Assembly: GCA_922989275.2 (NCBI GenBank)
Contig: OV277863.1
Span: 45,862,999-45,926,998, forward strand
Reading direction: 5' to 3'
DNA: 64,000 nt
From: Gari tellinella
Lineage: Eukaryota > Mollusca > Bivalvia > Cardiida > Psammobiidae
Shown here one piece after another: positions 10,401 through 20,117 of this stretch. Position 1 is the first letter of the stretch. Every line of letters starts with the position of its first letter. Both the position numbers and the translations under genes were made by a program. The notes below the pieces were generated by a model. The model saw only the letters and a list, made by a program, of their open reading frames with translations, was not told the origin of the DNA and did no database searches.

Positions 10401-13400
10401 TAACAGTTTTTACACTCTAGCAACTACAGTATTCAACATATTTTGTTTATACTTGCACACATTGTCTATAAGTACAAGTTCTTGCAGGTGTGCAATTATT
10501 GTAAAAAAAGGATACTTGTGACAAGAGTTATCTGCCCTTGATGTACTTAGAAAATGCTAGAAAATGCTTTATTTTGGCATTGTTTACATACTAGAGCCTA
10601 TAAATATGCATGGATTTTTGAAAAAACTTTCTTGAATTATGTATGGCTATTAGTTTTCAAATGAATTTGATTATTGTTGAAAACGGAGAAATTAGTCATG
10701 AGTTATCTGCCCTTGATAAGTAAAAAAAGCCATATTTAACTGTTTTTACTCTCTGGCAACTACAATTATGAATGGATTTAAATGATACTTGCACACGATG
10801 TCTATAAGTAAAAGTTCTTGAAGGTGTGCAATTATTGTCAAAAAAGGATACTTGTGGCAAGAGTTATCTGCCCTTGATGTACTTAGAAATGCTAGAAAAT
10901 GCTTTATTTTAATATTGTTTACATCCTAGTATCTATAAATATGCATGGATTTTGATAAAAAAAATCTTAAACTATGTATGGCTATTAGTTTTCAAATAAC
11001 TGTTATCATTTTTGAAAACGGAGAAACTAGTCAACAGTTATCTGCCCTTGATGAGTCGAAAAACCATATTTAACAGTTTTTACCATCTAGAAACTACAGT
11101 CTTAAATGGATTTTGATTTAACTTACACACAATGTCTATAAGTAAAAGTTCTTGAAGGTGTGCTATTATTGTCAAAAAAGGATACTTGTGGCAAGAGTTA
11201 TCTGCCCTTGATGTACTTTGAAATGATAGAAAATGCTTTATTTTAAAATTGTTTACATCCTAGTATCTATAAATATGCATGAATTTTGATAAAACAAATT
11301 CTTAAACTATGTATGGCTATTAGTTTTCAAATAATTGTTATCATTTTTGAAAACGGAGAAGCTAGTCAACAGTTATCTGCCCTTGATGAGTAAAAAAACC
11401 ATATTTAACAGTTTTTACCATCTAGAAACTACAGTCTTTAATGGATTTTGATTTAACTTACACATGATGTATATAAACATAAGGGTAGCAATTATTGTCA
11501 AAATAGGATACTTTGTGGCAAGAGTTATCTGCCCTTTATGTACTTAGTAATGCTCAACATGGCTTTATTGTTTACATGCTATTGTGTATTGTTCGACAAT
11601 ATTGACCTGACGTTGGTGACCTCTATTAGCATAATTACACACTTTGTTGCATTTCTAAATATAGCTTCGGAACACTTCGTTATCATTTATACGAGAACGC
11701 ACATTGTAACCACAGGGACCCGGCACGATTGATTTTTGAGAGAATTTTTTTTCAAAAGGTATATATAGAGACTCTATAATAATTATATACCTTTTGAAAA
11801 AAATTTCTCTAAAAAATCAATCGTGCCGGGTCCCTGTGATTGTAACCACATCGGCACCGAGAAAATATAGCATTGCCCGGTTGCACAAATATCGACAGGT
11901 ATTTAGCGCAAGTGGTAAGGAAGATGACTATAGATTATTTTTCCGTACAGTCAGTGGTTCGAATCCCATGCAATACTCTTACATTTTTTCACATTTTCAA
12001 TTTATGCTGTTTCTTCTAAGTAATCATACAACATCTATTTCGATTGGAACACGGTTCTTTTGTTATTTTTAAAAACATTATGTCATAGCGTCTGTTTGGT
12101 CTATAAAATAACATTTTATAAAATAAAAATATTTCCCCTCTATCGGGATTCGAACCCGGAACCTCGGTGTTACAAATCCCTTGCTCTAACGACACACCTA
12201 TTGCAGATTAGTTACATCTGGGGGTTATAAATTAGGCATATATTGGCAAGAGTCGCAGGTGAGAACATCGATGATCTCAGCTGGATTATAGCCCACTCGA
12301 AAGCGCAACATGATGCGTTTTAGTAGATGCGATTATACTAGGAGACTCGGGAATAATAGTTTATCAACAATAATCTTTTGAACTTGCTCAATGTGGAGCA
12401 CTGAGGATCACAACTGTAACAAGATTTACGTAATCAGCCGAAACAACCCGAAGTTGTACGTAGGCTATCGAATATTGATTTATACTGCGTCATCTTTTTA
12501 CAATTTATTCATGCATAAAGTTCAACGTCAGGTCAATATTGTCGAACAATACAAATGTGAATGGATTTTGAAAAAAAAATTAAATCATATATGGCTATTA
12601 TTTATAGAATGAGTTCAATTATTATCGAAAATGTGCAAATTAGTCAAGAATACTCTGCCCTTGATGAGTTGAAAATGTGTTTACACTCTAGTAAATTCTA
12701 CAGTTCTGAATTTTTTTTAATAATACTTGCACACAATTATAAGTTCTTGAAAGTGTTTAATTACTGTTGAATTTGAATCAAGAGTTACCTGCCCCTGTCA
12801 TACTTAGATTTATAATGCTACAAACGGCTTTATTTTTTGTATTGTTTAGGCTTTAAAATGTACAAAATTGAATGGATTTTATAAAACTTTGTAAAAAGCT
12901 TTTGAATGTTGATCTTTAAAGACAGGTGATCACTATTTGCCCCTTCCTCCCACAATAAAGTTTGCCACTTTCTTCTGGACAATCACTGCGGCAGGGGATA
13001 TCAGCTCTAAGGTGCTTGTTGGATTAGGTTTCCTTGTGGATAGTTTTAGGTACAAAAACATAAACCAGTCTACTTGGAAATCCGGGTAGTTTGTTTCATA
13101 AATATTGCTCTAAATTAGCAAACAGTGTACACCCAGATCAAAGGATCCCTCTGATCTGGGTCTACACTATTTGCAAAATGTAAGGAGTATATTTTAAACA
13201 GGTCCATGGTGTTGAAAGAGTTAACAAACATTTCATTGAACCAGTCTGCTAGCTTCCTTACACTTACAGTGTGTGGACATATTATGTAATCCTTTGCAAA
13301 CAGTGTAGACCCAGATCAGAGGGCTACTAAAGAATTCATCTTATCAGGGTCTGCACTGTGGAAACTGCATGTTAGTTTATTAGAAAATGGAAGGGTCCAT

Positions 13401-15933
13401 TTGAAAATGCAGCATTGTAAGGTTTAAATGACTCTCTTAACAAATTCTTAAATTGGCAGCTTAAAGCAAGATGAAAGTAAAGCCTTTATCTCATGTTTCT
13501 TTTTGATTACTTTAATCTTGCTTTAAGCAGCTAGATACACTGATGACTAAGGAGGAAAGATTTTGGGGTTTGGTGCCCCCAGCATTGATAGATGTTGGAG
13601 GCATATAGTGATTGTCCTGTCCATCCATCTGCCTGTGCGTAAATGTATACACTGTTAACCAAATTTTACTGTTTTATCAAGCATCAACACTACTCACTAG
13701 AATGCCTAGATACATATACAGTTCTTGCCTTGGACCATTTCCAAAGCGCCCATATCACCCAACATTGATTTAAGCTTACCGAGTAATCGTTTCAGCATGA
13801 CAACACCATACTATACTGAACGAAAAAAAGTTTAGTCATACACTAAGGATGCAAACCACTGGTACATTTTATCACTCATCTTGCATAATGACATAAACAA
13901 AGTTTCGCAAAACAGAAAAAGATATCGACTGTTGTTTAAACATATGTATAAAGGGAGGTAACTTCCCTTTTATTTTCGCTGCTTTACAAAGTTATAAAAG
14001 AGATGTCAGCTATGTTTTTCTCATGAAAGCAACAATGTTAAAAAATAGCCAGCAACAAAAAAATGGACTTTGGGAGAATCATTCTTTAGAAGTTTGTGTG
14101 TAATCGTCCATTGAAAATGGCAGTTTTTCAAATTTATTTCCCTTTGCATTGAAAAATGTGTAAACTTTGAACAAATAGTTATAGAAAACCAATTATTGCA
14201 ATTGACGTCCCTCAATGCAATCCCTTTATCTGTGTGCCTTGCTTTATTTTCTGCTGTTCCATATGTCTGTATTGTTTTCCAGACCTACACAGTAAGGGGA
14301 ATAATGAGATATCCCATGTTAACCCATAACTCCATAGCGTGTTTCTAGATTTGAAGATAGATGGTCATTTAAAGCAGGTTGAAAGTAAAGCAGAATGCGC
14401 CTTAAGGCGCATTCTGCTTTACTTTCAGCCTGCTTTAAGCTACAATCTGTTACAATATAAAATATATTTCTTATAGTGCATAGTGATAGCTGTATAAATT
14501 GGAACTATTTTATTCAATGGAGGGATAAATAAAAGGCGTAAAAAGGCATATTTATGGGGACCAGGGGTAATGGGTTAAACAACTCACTGAACTTTTTATG
14601 TTCAGTATATAACACATCCATTTTCAAGGTTTGCACAAAAAATGTTATAAGAACTAGGTGATCCATAAATTGAATGGTCCCATGCATTAAAAACTATGTA
14701 CAGAAAATGTTTTTATTGTATTTCAGCTCTTGTAAATCAAAAGTGAAAGTTGGACCCAAAGACCATGAGTCTATGGAGACAGAGTCCCCTGTCAGCAATA
14801 ATAGTGAAGAAAAATGTCAGTCTTCAGGGAGAGTCTTTAGTTACAAGTAAGAAAAATTATGTTAAGGGTCACTTAACCCATCACCCCATAGCTTGTTTCT
14901 AGTTTTGAAGACATATGACCGCTTAAAGCAGGTTGAAAGTAAAGCAGAATGCGCCAACACATTATGCTTTACTTTTAGCCTGCTTTAAGCTATAAGATGC
15001 AAGAATATAGAAAATAGTTCTTGTGATACATATCCTGATCTATTTTCTTCAGTGGAGGAAGAAATTAAAGCATAAAAAGGCATATTTATAGGGTAATGGG
15101 TTAAGTTAATCCCTGCCACTTCAAATGAATTAAGTGAAGTCCATTTTAAATACATGGGAGTCTAGATAGCTCAGTGGTTGGAATGCCCGCTTCTCACCAA
15201 TGTGGTTTCGAGTTTGATCCTGGGTGAGGCAATATGTGGAAAAGTAGATTGGTCTCCTGACACATGGGTTTTCTCTGGGCACTCCGGTTTCCTCCCACCA
15301 AAATACGCCACTATTTGAGCCATCAAGAATGATCTGTATAAGTTAATGTAGCTTGTTTTATAATCGTTATACAAGAAATAAAACTTGAACAAAAAAATAT
15401 ATTGGGTTGATTTTAACTCTTTGCCTTTGGCAGTTTCCAGTGCTTCACAGTTGTTGGCTGCAACAGATTTTGAAACAATTTTTTTAAGGCCATTTAAGGT
15501 GAAGAAACCTTTGCAAGAGGGTGAAAATGGTTATGATCTTGATAAGACCATACATTTTGTTGCATCTGATATAGGTTCAAGCTGTTTGTAAATTTCAGTA
15601 AAGTTGTGACAAGCAGGCAAAGGGTTAAAAATATATTAAAGAATGGCAAACAATGCAGATCCTGATCAGAAGACTGTCTGTCCTCTGTAAACTAGTAATT
15701 CTTCAAAAGTAGAAAGTTAAGAATTGTAAGAGTTAAACTACATATATATTTTCAGAGTCCCTAAAAACATCAGTTTCGGGCAAGGTGTACCTCGAGGTTT
15801 TCACAGTGGAAGGGGCCGAGGAAGAGGAAGGGGACAGAAGAAGCACTGGCACAACAAAGATAAAGGGGACAGAAACACAAGTGTTAATATAGAAGAAGTG
15901 GACATGGGTGATTTGTCACAGGCATTGACATAG
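4414..15933 (+). CDS. ZNF511: Zinc finger protein 511 homolog, six coding exons
   Basis: Coding exons are 4414..4583, 5747..5809, 7093..7234, 8979..9100, 14727..14846 and 15756..15933: 795 nt, 264 residues plus TAG. All five introns are GT-AG and every junction keeps frame. Three C2H2 fingers are visible: Cys64/Cys69/His82/His87, Cys91/Cys94/His107/His112 and Cys128/Cys133/His146/His151. Diagnostic family stretches are the second finger (FPSGHLLDVHILETHDSMF), the third finger with its basic tail (KVHHYPANYRYD), and the C-terminal FGQGVPRGFHSGRGRGRGRG. The human protein is about 250 residues with the same order. It is a nuclear protein of poorly known function, possibly in transcriptional regulation. 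The N-terminus before the fingers is the least conserved part, and ATG 4414 is the first plausible start. Intron 4 (9101-14726) is by far the longest and contains a 3-kb tandem-repeat element. A 39-bp minisatellite starts about 45 bp after the stop. Confidence 0.93.
4612..4748. mobile_element. Palindromic foldback element, intact copy
   Basis: About 137 bp folding end to end: AAGGTTATAAAGAGTTCAAG ... CTCTTTATAACCTT, centre GATTTGAGCAAAAGTTCAAATC. It starts 28 bp after ZNF511 exon 1. Confidence 0.7.
4787..5035. mobile_element. TTAA-ended MITE (family M2), ZNF511 intron 1
   Basis: It begins TTAACCCTTTGAACCCTTGT and ends GGGAGGAAAGAGTTAA. The centre is the shared stem-loop (4864-4929, AACAGTGAAGACCCAGATCA with complement). 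Copies also lie at 16617 and 28241. Confidence 0.75.
5850..6055. mobile_element. M1 MITE in ZNF511 intron 2
   Basis: The left half (ATACTTCATAAATACGC) and the hairpin arms are visible. The right end is GGTAATGGGT, with TTAA lost. The loop is shortened. Confidence 0.6.
6245..6603 (+). mobile_element. P1 element, left end missing, ZNF511 intron 2
   Basis: Starts within a core unit (TCTAGCATCAACACAACTGC) and runs to GGGGGCATATGTGTTTATTG. There is no microsatellite. Confidence 0.65.
6799..7051. mobile_element. M1 MITE directly before ZNF511 exon 3
   Basis: Complete, TTAA to TTAA, with a long hairpin around 6935-7005. Its right end is 41 bp from the exon 3 acceptor, so it may supply part of the branch-point region. 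Confidence 0.75.
7798..8731. mobile_element. Tigger/pogo-like non-autonomous element, ZNF511 intron 3
   Basis: 934 bp, flanked by TA at 7796-7797 and 8732-8733. The ends are CAGTATAAACTCGGAAAACC and the inverse (TTTTCCGAGGTTTTACTG). CAGT-TA ends with a GGAAAACCGAAC repeat are typical of the pogo/Tigger group. Several internal AAAACCGAAC copies occur near both ends. No transposase frame is recognisable. Confidence 0.75.
11586..12552. mobile_element. TIR element nested in the 3-kb tandem-repeat element
   Basis: Perfect 29-bp inverted ends: GTATTGTTCGACAATATTGA at 11586 onward and its complement ending at 12552. It contains a hairpin (11711-11838) and two tRNA-like stretches with B-box motifs GGTTCGAATCCC (near 11957) and, on the minus strand, GGGTTCGAATCCCG (near 12142). 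No coding frame is recognisable. The superfamily is unknown. Confidence 0.72.
11711..11838. repeat. Long hairpin, about 55-bp arms
   Basis: Arms start CACAGGGACCCGGCACGATT and end with the complement, separated by about 15 bp, with few mismatches. ATTGTAACCACA occurs at 11703-11714 and 11839-11850, so the hairpin may be its own small insertion with a 12-bp direct repeat overlapping its left edge. Confidence 0.75.
13118..13174. repeat. Solo shared stem-loop, short loop
   Basis: GCAAACAGTGTACACCCAGA ... TCTGGGTCTACACTATTTGC. A second, less perfect one is at about 13297-13373. Confidence 0.65.
13570..13785 (+). mobile_element. P1 element, left part only, ZNF511 intron 4
   Basis: Begins GTGCCCCCAGCATTGATAG and has one diverged core unit to about 13785. 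The right end is missing. A smaller remnant of the opposite end lies at about 49112-49165. Confidence 0.6.
14319..14578. mobile_element. M1 MITE, inverted, ZNF511 intron 4
   Basis: Complete, TTAA to TTAA, in the orientation opposite to the 24-28 kb copies. It has a perfect central palindrome GCGCCTTAAGGCGC at 14397-14410. Confidence 0.8.
14873..15104. mobile_element. M1 MITE, inverted, just after ZNF511 exon 5
   Basis: TTAA to TTAA, starting 27 bp after exon 5. The hairpin is imperfect (AATGCGCCAACACATTATGC). Confidence 0.75.
15161..15390 (+). mobile_element. tRNA-derived SINE of another family
   Basis: tRNA-like head with A-box TAGCTCAGTGGTTGG and B-box GAGTTTGATCC, then GGGTTTTCTCTGGGCACTCC and GGTTTCCTCCCACC, a body seen in several invertebrate SINEs, and an A-rich tail ending ACTTGAACAAAAAAA. 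It lies in ZNF511 intron 5. Confidence 0.7.
15413..15628. mobile_element. M3-type MITE in ZNF511 intron 5
   Basis: TTAACTCTTTGCCTTTGGCA at the left and AGGCAAAGGGTTAA at the right. No obvious stem-loop remains. Confidence 0.6.
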
Positions 15934-15977
15934 TGGTTTGAATTGACGGTCTGGAGTTGGAAAATAAGAGAACTATG

Positions 15978-16256
15978 GGGCGCCAGATAAGTGAGGAAAA
16001 TAAGACAAACTATGGGCTGCCAGATAAGTGTGAGGAAAAAGACTGGTTGCCAGATAAGTGTGAGGAAAATAAGACAAACTATGGGCTGCCAGATAAGTGT
16101 GAGGATAATAAGACAAACTATTGGTTGCCAGATAAGTGTGAGGATAATAAGACAAACTATTGGGCGCCAGATAAGTGTGAGGATAATAAGACAAACTATT
16201 GGTTGCCAGATAAGTGCGAGGATAATAAGACAAACTATTGGGCGCCAGATAATAGC
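15978..16256 (+). repeat. 39-bp minisatellite after ZNF511
   Basis: About seven copies of a 39-bp unit (GCCAGATAAGTGTGAGGATA, then ATAAGACAAACTATTGGTT); one copy is shortened to 30 bp. Because 39 is a multiple of three and the unit lacks stops in several frames, long false ORFs appear on both strands. It begins about 45 bp after the ZNF511 stop, so probably lies in the 3' UTR. Confidence 0.88.
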
Positions 16257-16616
16257 GAGCAAGCTGAGCACTCAACATTTTCTCCTTTATGTTTCCACAA
16301 AAACCTATGCTGTGACTTCTCATTACTAGTCAGTCATTAGAGTTGAAGAGATCTTTCTAATGAGTTAACATTATACAGATTTGGTAGAGAAAGAAGAATA
16401 GTAGGGTTTGAACTACATACCTTATATAAGGCTCTGCAGTGAGCATCATTGCAAGACTTATCCTAGAATACAACAAGACAAACCTGTGTTAAGCGACCAC
16501 TGACTGAAGATGCATGATGATCTTTAAAGACAGGTGACTGCTTAATGCAGGGTGAAAGTCATGCAGAAGGCTCCTACAGGAGTCTTCTGCATGACTTTTG
16601 CCATGCATTTGCCCTT

Positions 16617-16860
16617 TTAACCCGTAGTCACGCATATATGTGTCAATTGCAAATAGTGTACCTAAGAAGAGTACACATATCCTATGCAAACAGTGAAGAT
16701 CCAGATCAGAGGGCTCCTAACAGAGCCCTCTGATCTGGGTCTTCACTATTTGTCATATTACAATATTTTGTCTAAAAACAACACAAAGTTGTTAAAATGG
16801 ATTAGACTAAATTGAGAACTGGAATTGTCAATTTTAAGTTTCGGGGAGGAAAGAGTTCAG
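16617..16860. mobile_element. M2 MITE, right TTAA mutated
   Basis: TTAACCCGTAGTCACGCATA at the left, stem-loop 16686-16754, and right end GGGAGGAAAGAGTTCA (TTAA lost). Confidence 0.7.
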
Positions 16861-17136
16861 CTGCCACCTGTCATGAATACTACACATATTGTCTCTTTAG
16901 TTGTCGCTCTACACATGTTTGACTGTTCCTCTATTACATTACTAGGACATTGAAGCAATCTGCACCCAATTGTATAAATATTAACCCTGGGTTAAACTTA
17001 CCATTTGGTATTAATTCTGGTTTAAAACCTGGTAAGCGATTGTTTAAACAGGCTCACACTTTTAACCGCGGGTAAAAAAATCAGGTATAAGTTACCATTT
17101 GTGAGCTGGGTTAGGGTTAACGCGCTCGTAGTATAG
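16861..17136. other. Sequence before the Harbinger fragment
   Basis: No clear terminal repeat of a Harbinger element was found. A GGGTTAAAC / GTTTAAAC-type short inverted pair occurs near 16988-17046. Confidence 0.4.
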
Positions 17137-17601
17137 ACTGAATCCAAATTGGCCGACCTTGTACAGATAAACCATAGACACCAGCGTCATTTTAGTCTGG
17201 TGGACGGACAGTTTACTGACATGACAGAGGAGGAACTGAGATGCAGGTTCAGGTTTTCTCAGAGAAGTATTGACCGACTTGTTGGACTTGTAATACACCG
17301 ACTGCAAAGACAGACAATGAGAAACAGTCCCCTGACACCGACGCAACAGATTTTTGTTGCGTTGAGATTTTATGCTTCAGGGAGTTTTCTCAAGGTTATT
17401 GGCGACACCTTCGGGTTTGACACAGCAACAGTTAGCAGAGTTCTGCGTGACGTAACAGACATACTGTTTGACCTTAAAGACAGGGCCATTGGATTCCCCG
17501 TAAGAGAAACGAAATTTTAAAAAAATGAAACAAGTAATGAAGTATTTTTCACCAAGTACAATTTTCCGGAGGTAATTGGGTGCATAGACTTCTCCATGTA
17601 A
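17137..17601 (+). pseudogene. PIF/Harbinger transposase fragment (HARBI1-like), broken
   Basis: The frame opens after TAG at 17134 and carries the N-terminal part of a Harbinger nuclease: [13 protein letters not shown], then [20 protein letters not shown] and the helix-turn-helix stretch [13 protein letters not shown]. The first in-frame ATG is at 17221. A TAA at 17518-17520 interrupts the frame, but the same frame continues the family sequence with NFPEVIGCID, whose Asp is the first catalytic acidic residue, until TAA at 17599. The other catalytic acids and the C-terminal half are absent. GTAAGT at 17597 could be a splice donor, but I found no downstream nuclease exon. I read it as a decayed or truncated transposase copy. 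A domesticated gene with a missing exon is a weaker alternative. Confidence 0.75.
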
Positions 17602-18085
17602 GTGCTTACTGTATACATTTGGACTACACTGAATATTCTGGTGTTAACCTTTTTCTCATCAGAAGCACATACTGATGTCTTTATCCATCGCTTCATAAAG
17701 TGCCTTTAACCGTCACTATGCTGATTTATCAAATGGTCTCTGGAAAATGACCTGCTTACATCAACTGTCCATTGTTTGTTTCCAAAATTATGACAAACCA
17801 GGCAGACTCTGGTAGGAGAAGCATATGATCTGTAAAAAGAATGACAGCTGAGTGCAGCTGAAACTAAGTTGCAGTAGATCTTATTTTAAAGTATATTCCT
17901 GTACAAAGTCTTAGTGATTGTGTTAATGTGTACATTAATTTGATTAAAACCTTTGAGCAATGAATAAATTTTGTGTGCTCTAAATATCATCTGGTGTAAT
18001 TCCTATTCAGAATCCACAATTTTAGTGACAGTTTGGATCAAGATCTTTGGCAGAGTTACTTGGCATCTAATCAGGATTTGAAGTA

Positions 18086-18429
18086 CAGTGTTCCCTCTCT
18101 ACAACGGCCCTCCCAATAATGACTCCCTCCTTACAACGACCCTTGCCACAAATCCCTAAACTGATGCAATATCATCTGCTTAAAATTGTCGTCTTCTGTT
18201 TTTTCTCAAAGTTACATATAAGTGGAGATCTTGATAGAATAAAATGATAATGAGGAGTAACAAACAGTTTGGATCAAGATCAAACGCCGCATTGCGCGGG
18301 TCTGATCTGCATTCAAGCTGTTTGCAAATGTAAGCAAAATCTTAATTTTTCCTCTCTATAACGACTCCCTCCAAACAACACACAAAATATGGTTCTCCCA
18401 TTGGGTGTCGTTGTAGAGAGGGAGCCATG
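18086..18429. mobile_element. TA-flanked MITE, family T1 (CAGTG-CTCCCTCTCTACAACG)
   Basis: About 340-370 bp with terminal repeats CAGTGTTCCCTCTCTACAAC and the inverse (TTGTAGAGAGGGAGCCATG), subterminal CTCCCTCC...ACAACGAC blocks, and TA on both sides as for Tc1/mariner-type insertion. It contains the shared stem-loop. Other copies are at 24985, 27457 and 61146. Confidence 0.78.
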
Positions 18430-19262
18430 TATTTACATAGATCAAGTTTCCCCACATTCCAAAGGTTAATATTTCAATAACTGCAAAACTTCAAATGGAC
18501 ACTTCTAGTTTCCAATTGAATAACATCCATTTTGGACTACTTTGGGTTCTTTTGCAAATGACCAAATAGTGCAGATCCTGATCCTATAGGAGCCCTCTGA
18601 TCTGAATCTTCACTTTGCATACATATACTTTGTGTACATTTCCTGGGTGCACTGTTTATGAAAGGTGCGTAAGCACATCACTAGGACTCAATAGCATAAA
18701 TGTCACTGTCTGAGATTGGACTGGTCAATGTTAGCAAAGTAGACTTTACAAGCACTTGTTATAGATACATTTATATTTTCATTCAGTTGATTTGAATTAA
18801 ATTTTAAAAAAGAAAGAAATGTGTTTTATTATTACTGTTAAATCCATGATTTTTTAACTTGTACGCTTTATAATTTCCATCTGTTATTTAATTAACTAAA
18901 AGTTAGCTAGATGTCTTTGAAAAGGTATTATTTTAAAGTTCAGTTTGACTGGAATTGAAACTAAATGTCAAACAGTTTTGCTCTAGTTCAGGGCCAACAT
19001 TTGTGGGGTCTTATCTTGATCCAAAGTTTCCAAACTTTGCAAAATTTACCCAAATATTCAGTCAGCATGCAAAGATTTAATATTCAATTGTATGCATAAA
19101 ACCTCTTTATTACGACTACTAACTGGTTTGAATTATTAGCTTTCTGTTTTACTGACACTTTGCTTTAAGTTGTCACCAAAGTTTTCAACAATCAATTAGC
19201 CTTCTTTTTAGTGGACGTAATAGAGGTTTTACTGAATATTGTATATATTAAATTATAATTTT
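18430..19262. other. Gene-free, decayed repeats
   Basis: Contains a worn stem-loop at about 18560-18620. Otherwise nothing assignable. Confidence 0.5.
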
Positions 19263-19870
19263 TAGCTCACCTATTGTGATCGCCCTGTGTCCATCGTCGT
19301 CCCTCCATCAGTCAGTTGCCCACAATCTCCATTTAAGTGGCCATATCCTTCTTTATTGTATCTCTTTTATGTGGCTAAAATATGTGTGGTTAGCCACATA
19401 AATGAATACTAACTTTGTTATAGAATGATTTGGAGGCTAACCCTACCCCTAACCCTATGTCCCACAACTGGCCAGGTTAATGTCATAAGAAATGGCCAGG
19501 TTAATGTTACAAGAAACTGCCAGGTTAATGTTTTTTCAGTTATGTGTCTAGGTTATGGACACAATTTTAGCTACGCAACTATCATTTTGTGAGCACGGAC
19601 GTCTGTCCGTCGTCAAACTTTTTCTTTAACGATCTTCTTCTTGAAAACCACTGGGCCAATTTCTTCAAAACTTCATAGGATTGTTACTTGTAGGGTACTC
19701 TCTCAGATTTCTTCAAATATAAGTAATCCAATTGAAATTGTGGTTGCCATGACAACCACTTGAAAAAACTTTAAAAATCTTCTTGTCAAAAACTGCTGGT
19801 CCGAATTAATAATAATTTTACCCAAATGTGCCATTGGTGACCCTCTATCAGATTTCTTACAATAATTTCC
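19263..19870 (-). mobile_element. Helitron-like fragment, reversed and interrupted
   Basis: TTTAGCTCACCTATTGTGAT at 19262 is the inverse of the 3' end seen above. From about 19587 the element resumes (GACGTCTGTCCGTCGTCAAA, then TTGTGGTTGCCATGACAACC). About 250 bp of other sequence with GCCACATA/TATGTGTC ends lies between. Confidence 0.5.
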
Positions 19871-19871
19871 T

Positions 19872-20060
19872 GTCTTAAAAAAAATGGCCGCTAGTGGCTG
19901 GGGCAGACCTCGGAAGCCCTTTATGCACCGTTTCAGGCACAAATGGGCAACTTGGTAGAACCACCAACCTTCCAGAAGCCAGCTTGAAGGCTTTATGATG
20001 AAGCCCCATACCTAGTTTCGTCGCATTCAAATCAGCAGTTGCTGAGAAATGGCTGGAAAC
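19872..20060 (-). mobile_element. SINE remnant, central domain only
   Basis: GGGCAGACCTCGGAAGCCCT and AACTTGGTAGAACCACCAAC correspond to the central domain of the SINE at 29746. The tRNA head is absent. Confidence 0.6.
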
Positions 20061-20117
20061 CAATCAACAGATGGAAAGCCAAGCTGATTCCTACTCTACC
20101 ACCTACATCCCTCCCAA

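Larger units (their letters stand above)
9995..13000 (+). mobile_element. 3-kb tandem-repeat element with TATCCCCTGCCG ends, ZNF511 intron 4
   Basis: Inverted ends TATCCCCTGCCG / CGGCAGGGGATA. Next to the left end is a (GTCC/GTGC)n tract and a direct repeat of about 180 bp starting TTTTCCGTCCGCAACTGTAT. The body is about six copies of a roughly 335-bp unit marked by GAGTTATCTGCCCTTGATGT and GCTATTAGTTTTCAAAT. The fourth unit is split by a separate element at 11586-12552. The plan matches family P1, but sequence and unit length differ. Confidence 0.75.

Noticed and set aside
12130..12205. Possible tRNA gene (TGT anticodon) on the minus strand
   Set aside because: The B-box and an anticodon-like loop are present, but the acceptor stem does not pair and the D arm is poor; it lies within a TIR element.
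15801..16340. Overlapping ORFs of 112-156 codons on both strands
   Set aside because: They are translations of the 39-bp minisatellite and of ZNF511 exon 6 in reverse; repeated peptides are a product of the repeat length.
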